A DNA stretch of 64,000 nucleotides. Origin: Parafrigoribacterium_A soli (GTDB lineage: Bacteria; Actinomycetota; Actinomycetes; Actinomycetales; Microbacteriaceae). Positions 33,596-42,306 of the stretch are shown here, piece after piece (the stretch's first letter is position 1; every line of letters begins with the position of its first letter). A program made the translations under genes and the position numbers. The stretch is from contig NZ_JBELNZ010000002.1 of NCBI RefSeq assembly GCF_040227235.1, forward strand, positions 1 through 64,000, written 5' to 3'. The notes below the pieces were generated by a model. It was not told the origin of the DNA, did no database searches, and worked only from the letters and a program-made list of their open reading frames with translations.

Positions 33596-34588
33596 TCAGG
33601 AGGCCTTGCCCCTCGCGGCAGGCTTCGCGGTCTTCGCACGGGTCGACGTGGCGCGGGTCGGCTTGGCGCCACTCGACTTGCTGCCACTCGACTTCGTGCC
33701 ACTCGACTTCGCGGCGCTCGACTTCGCCGATGTCTTGGTGGAGCTTGCGCGACCCTTCTTCGGAGCAGTCTTGCGCGCGGGCTTGGAGGCCGCGGCAGGC
33801 TTCTTGCGGTTCTTGGCGACGCTGCGGCGGAGGGCATCCATGAGGTCGATGACCTCGCCGCCCTGCGGCTCCTCGGGCTCCTCACCGAAGGTCGCGTCGG
33901 TGTCGAGGGCATCACCCTGTTCGAGCTTGGCGTCGATGAGCTTGCGCAGCTGCTCCTGATACTCGTCGCTGAAGTTCTCCGGTTCGAAGTCGCTCGCGAA
34001 GGAGTCGACGAGCGACTCGGACATCTTGAGCTCCTTGGCCGAGATCCGCACGTCGTCCTCGAGGGAAGGAAAATTCGCCTCGCGCACCTCGTCATCCCAG
34101 AGCAGCGACTGCAGCATGAGCACGTCGCCGCGCACACGTAGCGCGCCCAGTCGCGTCTTGTCGCGTAGGGAGAAATGCACGATCGCGGTGCGGTCGGTCT
34201 CTTCGAGCGTGCGGCGCAACAGCGCGTACGCCTTCGGCGAGCGCGAATCCGGTTCGAGAAAGTAGCTGCGGTCGAGCATGATCGGGTCGATCTGATCGCT
34301 CGGCACAAACTCGACGACCTCGATCTCCTTGCTGCGACCGGCCGGCAGCGTCTTCAGGTCCTCATCGCTCAGGATGACCGTGCGATCGCCCTCCGCGTAG
34401 GCCTTGTCGATGTGCTCGTAGTCCACGATGCGCCCGCACACCTCGCAGCGCCGCTGGTACTTGATGCGGCCGCCGTCCTTGTCGTGCACCTGATGAAGGC
34501 TGACGTCGTGGTCCTCTGTCGCGCTGTACACCTTGATCGGCACGTTCACCAGGCCGAACGCGATGGAGCCTTTCCAGATCGGTCTCAT
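33596..34588 (-). CDS. ku: Ku protein, non-homologous end joining
   Basis: A 330-residue prokaryotic Ku that forms a homodimeric ring on DNA ends and recruits LigD. The Ku core (1-255) begins RPIWKGSIAFGLVNVPIKVY and includes the CEVCGRIV Cys pair region and IDPIMLDRSYFLEP. The C-terminal ~85 residues are a Lys/Ala/Ser-rich low-complexity tail, known in actinobacterial Ku to add DNA binding. TGTACT lies 6 nt before the ATG on the minus strand, suggesting a leaderless mRNA. It is divergent from ligD. Confidence 0.97.
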   Translation of the reverse strand: MRPIWKGSIAFGLVNVPIKVYSATEDHDVSLHQVHDKDGGRIKYQRRCEVCGRIVDYEHIDKAYAEGDRTVILSDEDLKTLPAGRSKEIEVVEFVPSDQIDPIMLDRSYFLEPDSRSPKAYALLRRTLEETDRTAIVHFSLRDKTRLGALRVRGDVLMLQSLLWDDEVREANFPSLEDDVRISAKELKMSESLVDSFASDFEPENFSDEYQEQLRKLIDAKLEQGDALDTDATFGEEPEEPQGGEVIDLMDALRRSVAKNRKKPAAASKPARKTAPKKGRASSTKTSAKSSAAKSSGTKSSGSKSSGAKPTRATSTRAKTAKPAARGKAS

Positions 34589-34656
34589 TCATCCAGTACA
34601 CACCCTGGGTTTGGCAAGGGGTAGAGGTTGACAGGCGACGAAAGCATGCTGGAGTG

Positions 34657-37134
34657 ATGGCGCAGAAACAGCAGACCGTGACCGTTGACGGGCACCGCAT
34701 CACCCTGACCAACCTCGATAAGGTGCTGTATCCCGAGACTGGAACGACGAAAGGCGACGTGCTCTCGTACTACGCGGCCATCGCCGAATTCCTCATTCCG
34801 CATGCGGCGAACCGGCCGGTCACGCGCAAGCGCTGGGTGAACGGGGTCGGCACCCCGGAGAAGCCGGGTGCGGTGTTCTTCCAGAAGAACCTCGAGGACT
34901 CGGCGCCATCCTGGGTGAAGCGCGGCACGATCGAGCACAAGGACCACGTCAACGAGTACCCGATGGTCAACGACCTCGCCACGCTCACCTGGCTCGGGCA
35001 GATCGCGGCGCTCGAGATCCACGTGCCGCAGTGGCAATTCGCGCGCGGCGGGGGAGCGAAGAACCCCGACCGACTCGTCCTCGACCTCGACCCGGGTGAA
35101 GGGATGGGACTCGCCGATTGCGTTGAGGTCGCGAAGCTGGCGCGCAGCATCCTGAGCGACATGGGTCTTGACCCGATGCCGGTCACGAGCGGCAGCAAGG
35201 GCATCCATCTCTATGCCGCACTCGATGGAAGCCAGAGCTCCGACCGCATCTCCGAGGTGGCGCACGAGTTGGCGCGGGCGCTGGAGGCCGACCACCCGGA
35301 TCTCGTGGTGAGCGACATGAAGAAGTCGCTGCGGCGCGGCAAGATACTCGTCGACTGGAGCCAGAACAACGCGGCCAAGACCACCGTTGCGCCGTACTCG
35401 CTGCGCGGGCGGTTTCGCCCGACGGTGGCCGCGCCGCGCACCTGGAAGGAGCTCGACAGCGCCGACCTCGAGCATCTTGACTACCTGCAGGTGCTGAAGC
35501 GGATGAAGCACCGCGCCGATCCCTTGGCCGCCCTCTCTGCAGGGCACGCCGAGGACCCTCCGGGCGAGTCTGGCGGGGCAGACCGGCTCGGAAAGTATCG
35601 CTCCATGCGCGATGCATCGAAGACGCCGGAGCCGGTGCCCGAGGGGAAGCCGGCCGCGAGCGCGGGGAATTCCTTCGTCATCCAGGAGCATCACGCGAGC
35701 AGGCTGCACTGGGACTTCCGGCTGGAGCACGACGGGGTGCTCGTGTCGTGGGCCCTACCGAAGGGCCCGCCGACGGAGCCGAAACAGAACCATCTCGCCG
35801 TGCAGACGGAGGACCACCCTCTCGAATACGGCAGCTTCCAGGGTTCCATTCCGAAGGGGGAATACGGCGCGGGTGATGTAACGATCTGGGATGCGGGGGA
35901 GTACGAGCTCGAGAAGTGGCGCGACGGCAAGGAGGTCATTGCGACCCTGCACGGACGCCCGGGCGGCGGACTGGGGGGTCCGCGCAAGTACGCCCTCATC
36001 CACACGGGCGACGACGGGCGCGCAGAGAACACCTGGCTCATCCACCTCATGAAGGACTCACCCGGCGTCGATTCTGCGACGGAAGCGCCGACGACGAAGG
36101 CGGCCACTCGCAGCAAGGCGCCGTCCGGGTCAGCGAAGACAACTCGTGACAAGACCGCTGCGGGGAAGCGCGCCGCGTTCATCGCCCCCATGCTCGCGAC
36201 GCTCGGCACGGAATCCAGCCTTGACGGCGACGAGGACTGGGCCTTCGAGATGAAGTGGGACGGCATCCGCGCCATCGTCGCCGTCGATGGGGCAGACACG
36301 CGCCTCTACAGTCGCAACGAGAACGATGTCACCGTGAGCTATCCCGACGTGGCCGAGCGGATGACCGAGAATCTCGACGGCCGATCCGCGGTTCTCGACG
36401 GCGAGATCGTCGCGATCAACAGGAAGGGCCGCCCCGACTTCGGGTTGCTGCAGTCACGCATGAAGCTCACCAGAAAGGCGGATGTGGAGAAGGCGGTGGG
36501 CCGCACGCCGGTGCAACTGCTGCTCTTCGACATCCTGCAACTGGACGGTGAGTCGCTCACCGCACTTCCCTACGACGAGCGGCGGCGGATGCTGGAGGAT
36601 GTCGTGCGTTCCGCCGGTCCCATCCAGGTGCCGCCCGCCTTCGAAGGCGATGTCGATGAGGCTATGTCGAGCAGCCTCAAGCTCGGCCTCGAGGGCGTCA
36701 TGGCCAAGAAGCGGGGCAGCACCTATGCGAAGGGTCGCCGGTCGGCCGCCTGGATCAAGATCAAGCACCACCTCACGCAGGAGGTCGTGGTGGGTGGATG
36801 GCGGCCGGGCAAGGGACGGCGGTCCGGCACGATCGGCTCGCTCCTGCTGGGAATTCCGGATGCGCACGGCCTCCACTACGTCGGCCGAGTCGGCACGGGC
36901 TTCGGCGATCGACAGCTCGAGGAGCTTGAGGTCACGCTCGGCAAACTCGCGCGCAAGACGAGCCCCTTCACGGACGTTCCGAGGGCTGAAGCCGCGGATG
37001 CTCGCTGGGTGTCGCCCAGCCGCGTCGGGGAAGTGGCCTTTGCCGAATGGACGGCCGGCGGTCACCTGCGTCAGCCATCCTGGCGCGGGTGGCGCCCAGA
37101 CACGTCGCCGGCGGATGTTGTCCCGGAGTCCTGA
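34657..37134 (+). CDS. ligD: Multidomain ATP-dependent DNA ligase D
   Basis: An 825-residue NHEJ enzyme in the POL-PE-LIG order seen in mycobacteria. The primase-polymerase domain (about 1-295) has metal Asp residues in LVLDLDPGEG and ILVDWSQN. The 3'-phosphoesterase domain (about 335-470) has HHASRLHWDFRLEHDGVLVS. The ligase domain (about 505-815) has nucleotidyl Lys in FEMKWDGIRA and an OB-fold C-terminus. It joins and trims double-strand breaks with the adjacent Ku. The ATG at 34657 is chosen over GTG at 34654. CATGCT lies 6 nt upstream, though GGAG overlapping the spacer could also serve as a weak ribosome site. Confidence 0.97.
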   Translation: MAQKQQTVTVDGHRITLTNLDKVLYPETGTTKGDVLSYYAAIAEFLIPHAANRPVTRKRWVNGVGTPEKPGAVFFQKNLEDSAPSWVKRGTIEHKDHVNEYPMVNDLATLTWLGQIAALEIHVPQWQFARGGGAKNPDRLVLDLDPGEGMGLADCVEVAKLARSILSDMGLDPMPVTSGSKGIHLYAALDGSQSSDRISEVAHELARALEADHPDLVVSDMKKSLRRGKILVDWSQNNAAKTTVAPYSLRGRFRPTVAAPRTWKELDSADLEHLDYLQVLKRMKHRADPLAALSAGHAEDPPGESGGADRLGKYRSMRDASKTPEPVPEGKPAASAGNSFVIQEHHASRLHWDFRLEHDGVLVSWALPKGPPTEPKQNHLAVQTEDHPLEYGSFQGSIPKGEYGAGDVTIWDAGEYELEKWRDGKEVIATLHGRPGGGLGGPRKYALIHTGDDGRAENTWLIHLMKDSPGVDSATEAPTTKAATRSKAPSGSAKTTRDKTAAGKRAAFIAPMLATLGTESSLDGDEDWAFEMKWDGIRAIVAVDGADTRLYSRNENDVTVSYPDVAERMTENLDGRSAVLDGEIVAINRKGRPDFGLLQSRMKLTRKADVEKAVGRTPVQLLLFDILQLDGESLTALPYDERRRMLEDVVRSAGPIQVPPAFEGDVDEAMSSSLKLGLEGVMAKKRGSTYAKGRRSAAWIKIKHHLTQEVVVGGWRPGKGRRSGTIGSLLLGIPDAHGLHYVGRVGTGFGDRQLEELEVTLGKLARKTSPFTDVPRAEAADARWVSPSRVGEVAFAEWTAGGHLRQPSWRGWRPDTSPADVVPES

Positions 37135-37345
37135 AGCGCCGCGAGAGTTGCCGAATCGTAATGCAAGGAAATATCCCCCATATGCGTGTCAATGGGCTAC
37201 GCTTGCTCATGCAGTTGCTGTACCTCGCAGATCTTGAATGCTTGTCGCCTTCCGGCGCATGTTTCTTTCGGGAGCGGACGATGAACACCGCGACGAGTGG
37301 CCCCGGCAGTCGGGGTTACGCGAAGACCTCCTGAAGGAGAATGAA
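37135..37345 (+). promoter_or_regulatory. Long 5' region of the cold shock gene
   Basis: About 210 bp separate ligD from cspA, long for this compact chromosome. Cold shock genes usually carry a long structured leader. Several short complementary stretches are visible (for example CCTTCCGGCG near 37247 and CCCCGGCAGTCGGGG at 37302-37316), and AAGGAGA lies before the ATG. I cannot place the promoter confidently. Confidence 0.4.
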
Positions 37346-37549
37346 ATGGCAGTTGGAACCGTAAAGTGGTTTAACGCAGAGAAGGGCTTTGGCTTCATTG
37401 CCCCCGAGGACGGTAGCCCCGACGTGTTTGCGCACTACTCGGCTATCGCGACCAGTGGATACAAGTCCCTGGACGAGAACCAGAAGGTCGAATTCGACCT
37501 GGCGCAGGGCCCCAAGGGCCCGCAGGCGGAGAACATCCGCCCGCTTTAA
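37346..37549 (+). CDS. cspA: Cold shock protein, CspA family
   Basis: A 67-residue single cold-shock domain, a cytoplasmic RNA/ssDNA chaperone. It opens MAVGTVKWFNAEKGFGFI with RNP1 KGFGFI, and RNP2 reads VFAHYSAI. The length is exactly that of actinobacterial CspA. A strong ribosome site (AAGGAGA) and a strong terminator 34 bp after the stop mark it as a monocistronic, highly expressed gene. Confidence 0.98.
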   Translation: MAVGTVKWFNAEKGFGFIAPEDGSPDVFAHYSAIATSGYKSLDENQKVEFDLAQGPKGPQAENIRPL

Positions 37550-37582
37550 TAGCTCGCTTAACAGCAGCTCATTAGCTGGAAG

Positions 37583-37621
37583 AAAGCCGGTCCCCGCTCA
37601 GCGGGGACCGGCTTTCTCTTT
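37583..37621 (+). terminator. Strong intrinsic terminator after cspA
   Basis: AAAGCCGGTCCCCGCT and its partner GCGGGGACCGGCTTT form a near-perfect stem of about 15 bp with a tetraloop region, followed by CTCTTT. Confidence 0.92.
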
Positions 37622-37706
37622 GCCCGCTGCGGGATCGTTGCGACCGGCTTCACCCGCACCGCCGAGCCTCCTTCCGTGGCTGGCCGGGTGCATCTAGCCT
37701 GTAGGC

Positions 37707-38144
37707 ATGGAAACTCTCTTCAACGTGTTGCACGTGGTGACGGCCGTGTTCATCGTGGGGCCGATGGCGATTCTGCCGATGACCGGGCTGAGGGCAATCA
37801 GGGCGGGCAACGGTGCGCAGGTCAAGACGCTGGCAACGTCGGTGTTCGTGTTCAGTCTCATCTCGCTCGTTGTTGTGGTGTTCGGGTTCGGGCTGCTCGG
37901 CATGAGCGATCCGAAGTACCACCTCTCCTTCGGCACCACCTGGATATGGCTCTCCACTGTTGCCTACCTGGTGGCGCTGCTCCTGAACCTCTTTCTCGTC
38001 GTCCCCGCGCTGCGCAAGGCCGGTGCCGAGGTCGCCAAAGACGGCAGCGGCAAGGAGGCCCGCTATCCACAGATCGCCGCCGGATCGGGCGTCGTCTCGC
38101 TCCTGCTTCTGCTCGTCGTCGTGCTCATGGTCTGGAAGCCCTAG
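37707..38144 (+). CDS. DUF2269-like integral membrane protein
   Basis: A 145-residue protein with four membrane helices, an N-terminal LFNVLHVVTAVFIVGPMAIL segment and a polar loop (about 103-120). It fits the DUF2269 family of unknown function. TAGCCT (37695-37700) is exactly 6 nt before the ATG with no ribosome site, predicting a leaderless mRNA. Confidence 0.85.
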   Translation: METLFNVLHVVTAVFIVGPMAILPMTGLRAIRAGNGAQVKTLATSVFVFSLISLVVVVFGFGLLGMSDPKYHLSFGTTWIWLSTVAYLVALLLNLFLVVPALRKAGAEVAKDGSGKEARYPQIAAGSGVVSLLLLLVVVLMVWKP

Positions 38145-38214
38145 CCCAACAACACCGGCAATATTTTCGCGTCGCCGCTCGTTGCATCCGGTGACCACGA
38201 TAAGGACGGACTTC

Positions 38215-39060
38215 ATGACCGACAACGCCCAGAACACCGCCACCCCGGCCACCCCGGAGGAACAGTTCGCCCTCTTTCACGAGCGGCGGGAGCTCGCGGT
38301 GGTGCAGCCGAAGGGCAATCTGGCGCTGGTGAACACGCAGTGGATCGACTCGGAACAGACGATCTACGGCGTTCCCGGGGTGTGGGCTCCGCTGCCGGAG
38401 GGCGAGTCGGGCCTGCGCGTCACGGCCACCGCGTCCGACGGCATTCGTGTGAACGGGGAACTCGTGGATGGCTCCGCCGTCGTGGCGGGCAAGGACTCCG
38501 ATGCCCCCGGCGAGATCGCGTTCAGCGACACGGTCACCGGATTCGTCATCGCAAGCGAGGCCGGCAGCTATGCGCTGCGGGTGTGGGATTCGCAGTCCGA
38601 GGGCATCCGTGACTTCGGCGGTATCGACGTCTTCCCGTACAACCCGGAATGGGTGATCACGGCCAAGTTCACCGAGATCCCCGGCGGGGCAACGGTGGGC
38701 TTCGAACATCTGAAAGACGACGGCAAGACGCGCGAGCTTGCCATCCCGGGGGAGATCACCTTCAGCAAGGACGGGGTCGACTACAACCTCGCCGCGTTCA
38801 AGTCGGGTCGCGCGCTGCAGCTCGTCTTCGCGGACAGCACGAACGGCGACTCGACGTACAGCGTCGGCCGGTTCCTCTTCGTGGCGCCGAATGCCGATGG
38901 CACGATCACGCTCGACTTCAACCGCGCGGTAGTCCCGCCGTGCGCGTTCTCCTACGCGTTCAACTGCCCGATGCCGCCACGGCAGAACCGTTTCCAGGTT
39001 CCCATCGAGGCAGGCGAGAAGAACGTCCTCAACAGCTCAGGCGCTCTCCTCCACGCCTGA
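38215..39060 (+). CDS. DUF1684 domain-containing protein
   Basis: A 281-residue cytoplasmic protein. Diagnostic DUF1684 blocks are IDVFPYNPEW (about 138-147) and the C-terminal CAFSYAFNCPMPPRQNRFQV followed by EAGEK. The function is unknown. The conserved Cys pair and aromatic residues suggest a binding pocket, not an established activity. AAGGACGG upstream supports the ATG. Palindromic element copy 6 follows 31 bp after the stop. Confidence 0.9.
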   Translation: MTDNAQNTATPATPEEQFALFHERRELAVVQPKGNLALVNTQWIDSEQTIYGVPGVWAPLPEGESGLRVTATASDGIRVNGELVDGSAVVAGKDSDAPGEIAFSDTVTGFVIASEAGSYALRVWDSQSEGIRDFGGIDVFPYNPEWVITAKFTEIPGGATVGFEHLKDDGKTRELAIPGEITFSKDGVDYNLAAFKSGRALQLVFADSTNGDSTYSVGRFLFVAPNADGTITLDFNRAVVPPCAFSYAFNCPMPPRQNRFQVPIEAGEKNVLNSSGALLHA

Positions 39061-39090
39061 CGCACACCCGGCTTCTGCGTCACTCCGTGC

Positions 39091-39192
39091 CTTTCGGAAA
39101 TTCAGGACTCTGGTCGCGGGACCTCATGCGCTCGCCCGTGACGTCGCGGGCACCTGCGGCATGAGCGCGCCAATGTCCTGAATTTCCGAAAG
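39091..39192. repeat. Palindromic intergenic element, copy 6
   Basis: The left arm CTTTCGGAAATTCAGGAC (39091-39108) is perfectly complementary to the right arm GTCCTGAATTTCCGAAAG (39175-39192), extended inward by TGG/CCA and CGCG-type pairing. This copy is 30 kb from the other five. Confidence 0.92.
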
Positions 39193-39253
39193 ACTGGCGG
39201 CGGCAACGGGAGAGGTGCGCCGGGATGTCGGCTCGCAGCGGCAGACTGGAGGG

Positions 39254-40936
39254 GTGCACGTCGTCTTGAGTTCAGCGCCTGGTGGCGGCGATCGGGTGGT
39301 GCTGAACACGCTCGATGACGCGGCAGCGGTTGTCACGACGGATGTCGTGGACCGCGAGTTCCTGCCCGCGACGGTGGCACGGCTCGAGGCCTCGCGGCCA
39401 CGCTGGGTGTGGGACGACACGAGCCGCTGGTACGCGAAACTGCTCGACGACGGCGTGCGAGTGGAGCGCTGCGTGGACCTGCGCCTGTCGCACGCCATCC
39501 TGCGTAACTCGGCGCTCAGTGCCGGCTCAGAGCTGGCACGCGCTCCAGTGAACTCCTGGGATAGCAGCCCGGGCGAGCCGCTGGAGCGCAGGGCTGACGA
39601 AGCACTCTTCGAGTTTGACGCCCCGGCGCCGCGTCACGAGCACGACCCGATCGCGGAGTTCCGGCTGCAGCGGCAGGCGATTGACTCCGCCACCGAGTCC
39701 GGGAGGCTTCGCTTACTGCTCGCGGCGGAGTCCGCCGGCGCGCTCGTCGCCGCGGAGATCAGGCACGCCGGGCTTCCATGGCGGGCTGAGTTGCACGAAG
39801 ACCTGCTCGCCCGCCACCTCGGTTCTCGGCCGCAGCCGGGCCAGAGGCCCGCGGGCCTCGCGGCGGTTCTGGAGCGAGTGCGCGAGGAGCTTGGCGCGCC
39901 AGAGCTCAACCCGGACTCACCAGCCGACCTGCTTCGGGCACTCGCGCGCGCGGGAATCACCGTGACATCCACGCGCTCGTGGGAACTCAAGAAAATCGAC
40001 CACCCGGCGATCGCCCCGCTGCTCGAGTACAAGAAACTCGCCCGTCTACTGACCGCCAACGGCTGGCACTGGCTCGACACGAACGTTCAAAACGGCCGCT
40101 TTCATCCCGACTACGTTCCCGGCGGGGTGGTCACGGGCCGCTGGGCGAGCAAGGGCGGCGGGGGTGCGCTGCAATTGCCCAAGCAGATTCGCGAGGCCGT
40201 GGTGGCGGACCCGGGATGGAAGCTCGTGGTCGCCGACGCATCGCAGCTCGAACCGCGAATCCTCGCCGCCCTGTCCAGTGATCGCGCGATGGCCGAGGCG
40301 GGCCGTTCCAGAGACATGTACGCCGGGATTGTCGCGAGCGGCGCGGTGACGAGCCGCGCCCAGGCGAAGGTCGCGATGCTCGGCGCGATGTACGGCGCGA
40401 CCACGGGCGAGAGCGGCCGACTCATGCCGCGGCTCAGCCGCGCCTACCCACGCGCGATCGCCCTTGTCGAAGATGCTGCGCGAGCCGGTGAACGCGGTGA
40501 AATCGTCACGACCAGACTCGGCCGCAGCTCGCCGGCACCGAGCGAGGAGTGGCGCGAGATTCAGGCGACGGCCTACGGCGACCATGTGACGGATGCCGAA
40601 CAGCGACGCGCACGTGGCCAGGCCCGCAGTTGGGGGCGCTTCACTCGCAACTTCGTCGTGCAGGGCAGCGCCGCGGAGTGGGCGCTCTGCTGGATGGCCA
40701 CCCTGCGGCAGTCGCTTCAGGAACTCTCCGGTGGCGCCTGGCTCACCCGCGGCCCACACCTCGTCTTCTTCATGCATGACGAACTCGTGATCCACTGCCC
40801 GGCGGATGCCGCTCCCGCGGTCGAGCAGGCTGCGAGGGAGTCGGCAGCAGAGGCCGGTCGGCTCCTGTTCGGGGCCCTGCCCGTGGAGTTTCCGCTCAGC
40901 GTCGCCACGGTAGACAACTACGCGCAGGCGAAGTGA
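39254..40936 (+). CDS. Family A DNA polymerase (bifunctional 3'-5' exonuclease/polymerase annotation)
   Basis: A protein of about 560 residues with a short, diverged N-terminal RNase H-like exonuclease region (about 1-150) and a family A polymerase domain. Motif A reads VVADASQLEPRILAALS, motif B RAQAKVAMLGAMYGATTG and motif C FFMHDELVIHCP. It lacks the 5'-nuclease domain of PolA and is much shorter. The exonuclease acidic DxE signature is not evident to me, so proofreading is doubtful. The start is uncertain: GTG 39254, TTG 39266 or GTG 39215. Homologues are widespread in actinobacteria with unclear roles, possibly repair. Confidence 0.88.
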   Translation: MHVVLSSAPGGGDRVVLNTLDDAAAVVTTDVVDREFLPATVARLEASRPRWVWDDTSRWYAKLLDDGVRVERCVDLRLSHAILRNSALSAGSELARAPVNSWDSSPGEPLERRADEALFEFDAPAPRHEHDPIAEFRLQRQAIDSATESGRLRLLLAAESAGALVAAEIRHAGLPWRAELHEDLLARHLGSRPQPGQRPAGLAAVLERVREELGAPELNPDSPADLLRALARAGITVTSTRSWELKKIDHPAIAPLLEYKKLARLLTANGWHWLDTNVQNGRFHPDYVPGGVVTGRWASKGGGGALQLPKQIREAVVADPGWKLVVADASQLEPRILAALSSDRAMAEAGRSRDMYAGIVASGAVTSRAQAKVAMLGAMYGATTGESGRLMPRLSRAYPRAIALVEDAARAGERGEIVTTRLGRSSPAPSEEWREIQATAYGDHVTDAEQRRARGQARSWGRFTRNFVVQGSAAEWALCWMATLRQSLQELSGGAWLTRGPHLVFFMHDELVIHCPADAAPAVEQAARESAAEAGRLLFGALPVEFPLSVATVDNYAQAK

Positions 40937-41518
40937 TTACGCGCCGGGGCGCCGACCGCGCCTGGGTCGCGACCTCGAGTATCCGCGGGCGGAATCGTTC
41001 TCGGCGATGGCCGCGGTCGCAGCCCCGATCCAGGCGAGCGCTGCGACGGCAAGTGCCTCCCGCGCGACGAGAGCAAGACGCTGGTCCTGCCGCAACTCAT
41101 CCGTAGGTTCTGCTGCAGCGGTCTGCAGCGCCAGTCGCGTCGCGGCAAGATCGGCGTCCCACCATCCGCGGAATGACCTCGCGAGCGTCATCGCCGACGC
41201 GGGATCAATAGAACTCGTGATGAGCACCTGGTCGAGCATCTCCGTCCACTCGGGCAGGCTGGCGGTCGCCGGCTCCGTCATCCAGGTGCGCGACTCACGG
41301 TCGCCGCCCTCGGTGAGCGCATACAGAGGAAGTCCATCGTCTGTGGTGCCCGCGGCAACAACAAGTCCCTGCTTGGCCAGGCGTTCGAGCGTGCCGTAGA
41401 TCTGTCCCACGTTCACCGGTTTGCGATGCGGTGCGCGCTCGGCAAGCTCGGCATGCAACTGCAGTCCGTACGCCGGACCGAGCGTGAGGATCGCCAGAGC
41501 TCCGTCTCGAACCGACAT
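40937..41518 (-). CDS. PadR-family transcriptional regulator (long type)
   Basis: A 193-residue PadR regulator. The N-terminal winged helix (ALAILTLGPAYGLQLHAELA, then NVGQIYGTLERLAKQGLVVA) is followed by a helical dimerisation domain (about 100-165) and a basic tail (SRSRPRRGRRPGA). Its stop abuts the stop of the polymerase gene. A dyad ATACGGAGTAT upstream overlaps its -10, suggesting autoregulation. The target is unknown. Confidence 0.93.
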   Translation of the reverse strand: MSVRDGALAILTLGPAYGLQLHAELAERAPHRKPVNVGQIYGTLERLAKQGLVVAAGTTDDGLPLYALTEGGDRESRTWMTEPATASLPEWTEMLDQVLITSSIDPASAMTLARSFRGWWDADLAATRLALQTAAAEPTDELRQDQRLALVAREALAVAALAWIGAATAAIAENDSARGYSRSRPRRGRRPGA

Positions 41519-41547
41519 CGACGCTCCGCCCTGGAATCACTAAAGCC

Positions 41548-41559
41548 ATACGGAGTATA
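41548..41559 (-). promoter_or_regulatory. Dyad over the -10 of the second padR gene
   Basis: ATACggaGTAT (41548-41558) overlaps TATACT on the minus strand (41554-41559), which lies about 36 nt before the start codon. It is a plausible PadR autoregulatory site. Confidence 0.45.
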
Positions 41560-41735
41560 TAGCTAGGCGAAGCGGCAGACCGGAAAGAGGAATCACACAG
41601 TTGTTATTTGGGGGTGTTATCGGGGATAATTCAAGCAACGGCTCCGATTCACTCGGATGCCGCTCAACTGAACACGAAGCAGCACACCATTCAGAGGTCG
41701 ATGGGGAAGTCGCACCTCAACCGAATGGAGTTATT

Positions 41736-42239
41736 GTGGCTGCAGCAACCGCTCGGGGAGTGCTGTACGTGCACTCCTCGCCTCGTGCACTCTGCCCGCA
41801 CATCGAGTGGGCAGCAGGGCGAGCTCTTGAGCGCGCCGTGAACTTCACCTGGGCAGATCAGCCCGTGCTCAAGGGTTCCATGCGCACGGAGTTCTACTGG
41901 GAGGGCAGCCAAGGCACCGGAGCGGCGCTCGCCTCGGCGCTGCGCGGTTGGGAACACCTGCGCTACGAGGTGACCGAGGATCCGACGCCTGGCAGCGACG
42001 GCGGCCGCTGGATGCACACCCCCGACCTCGGCATCTTCTTCGCCCAGCTCGACACGGCGGGCAACGTCGTGATCCCGGAGGATCGCGTGCGCTACGCCAT
42101 GGAGCTCGCGGGCTCAGACGCTTTCGAGCTGCACCGCGAACTTCGGCTGGCGCTGGGCCAGGCCTGGGACGACGAACTCGAGGCCTTCAGGCACGCGAGC
42201 GACGACAGCCAGGTGATCTGGCTGCACAAGGTCGGCTAG
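41736..42239 (+). CDS. DUF3145 family protein
   Basis: A 167-residue protein of a family restricted to actinobacteria. It begins TRGVLYVHSSPRALCPHIEW-like (here ATARGVLYVHSSPRALCPHI) and has the conserved HLRYEVTEDPTPGSDGGRWM block (about 72-91). The function is unknown. The GTG at 41736 is chosen because GGAG lies 6 nt upstream and family homology begins at once; longer frames reach to 41601. The 216 bp upstream contain the padR promoter on the other strand. Confidence 0.92.
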   Translation: MAAATARGVLYVHSSPRALCPHIEWAAGRALERAVNFTWADQPVLKGSMRTEFYWEGSQGTGAALASALRGWEHLRYEVTEDPTPGSDGGRWMHTPDLGIFFAQLDTAGNVVIPEDRVRYAMELAGSDAFELHRELRLALGQAWDDELEAFRHASDDSQVIWLHKVG

Positions 42240-42306
42240 AGAGCCCTTCGAGACGTCGCAGGGCGACCTGCTCAGGGCGGGCGAGCTCAGGGAACTGAGG
42301 CGAAGT

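Noticed and set aside
34628..34633. TTGACA as -35 of ligD
   Set aside because: The only -10-like hexamer positioned for the start (CATGCT at 34645) is 11 bp away, too close for sigma-70-type spacing.
2270..39192. Palindromic elements as ordinary intrinsic terminators
   Set aside because: The outer arms are AT-rich, the loop is 50-65 nt and no U-tract follows any copy. A role in 3'-end formation by another mechanism remains open.
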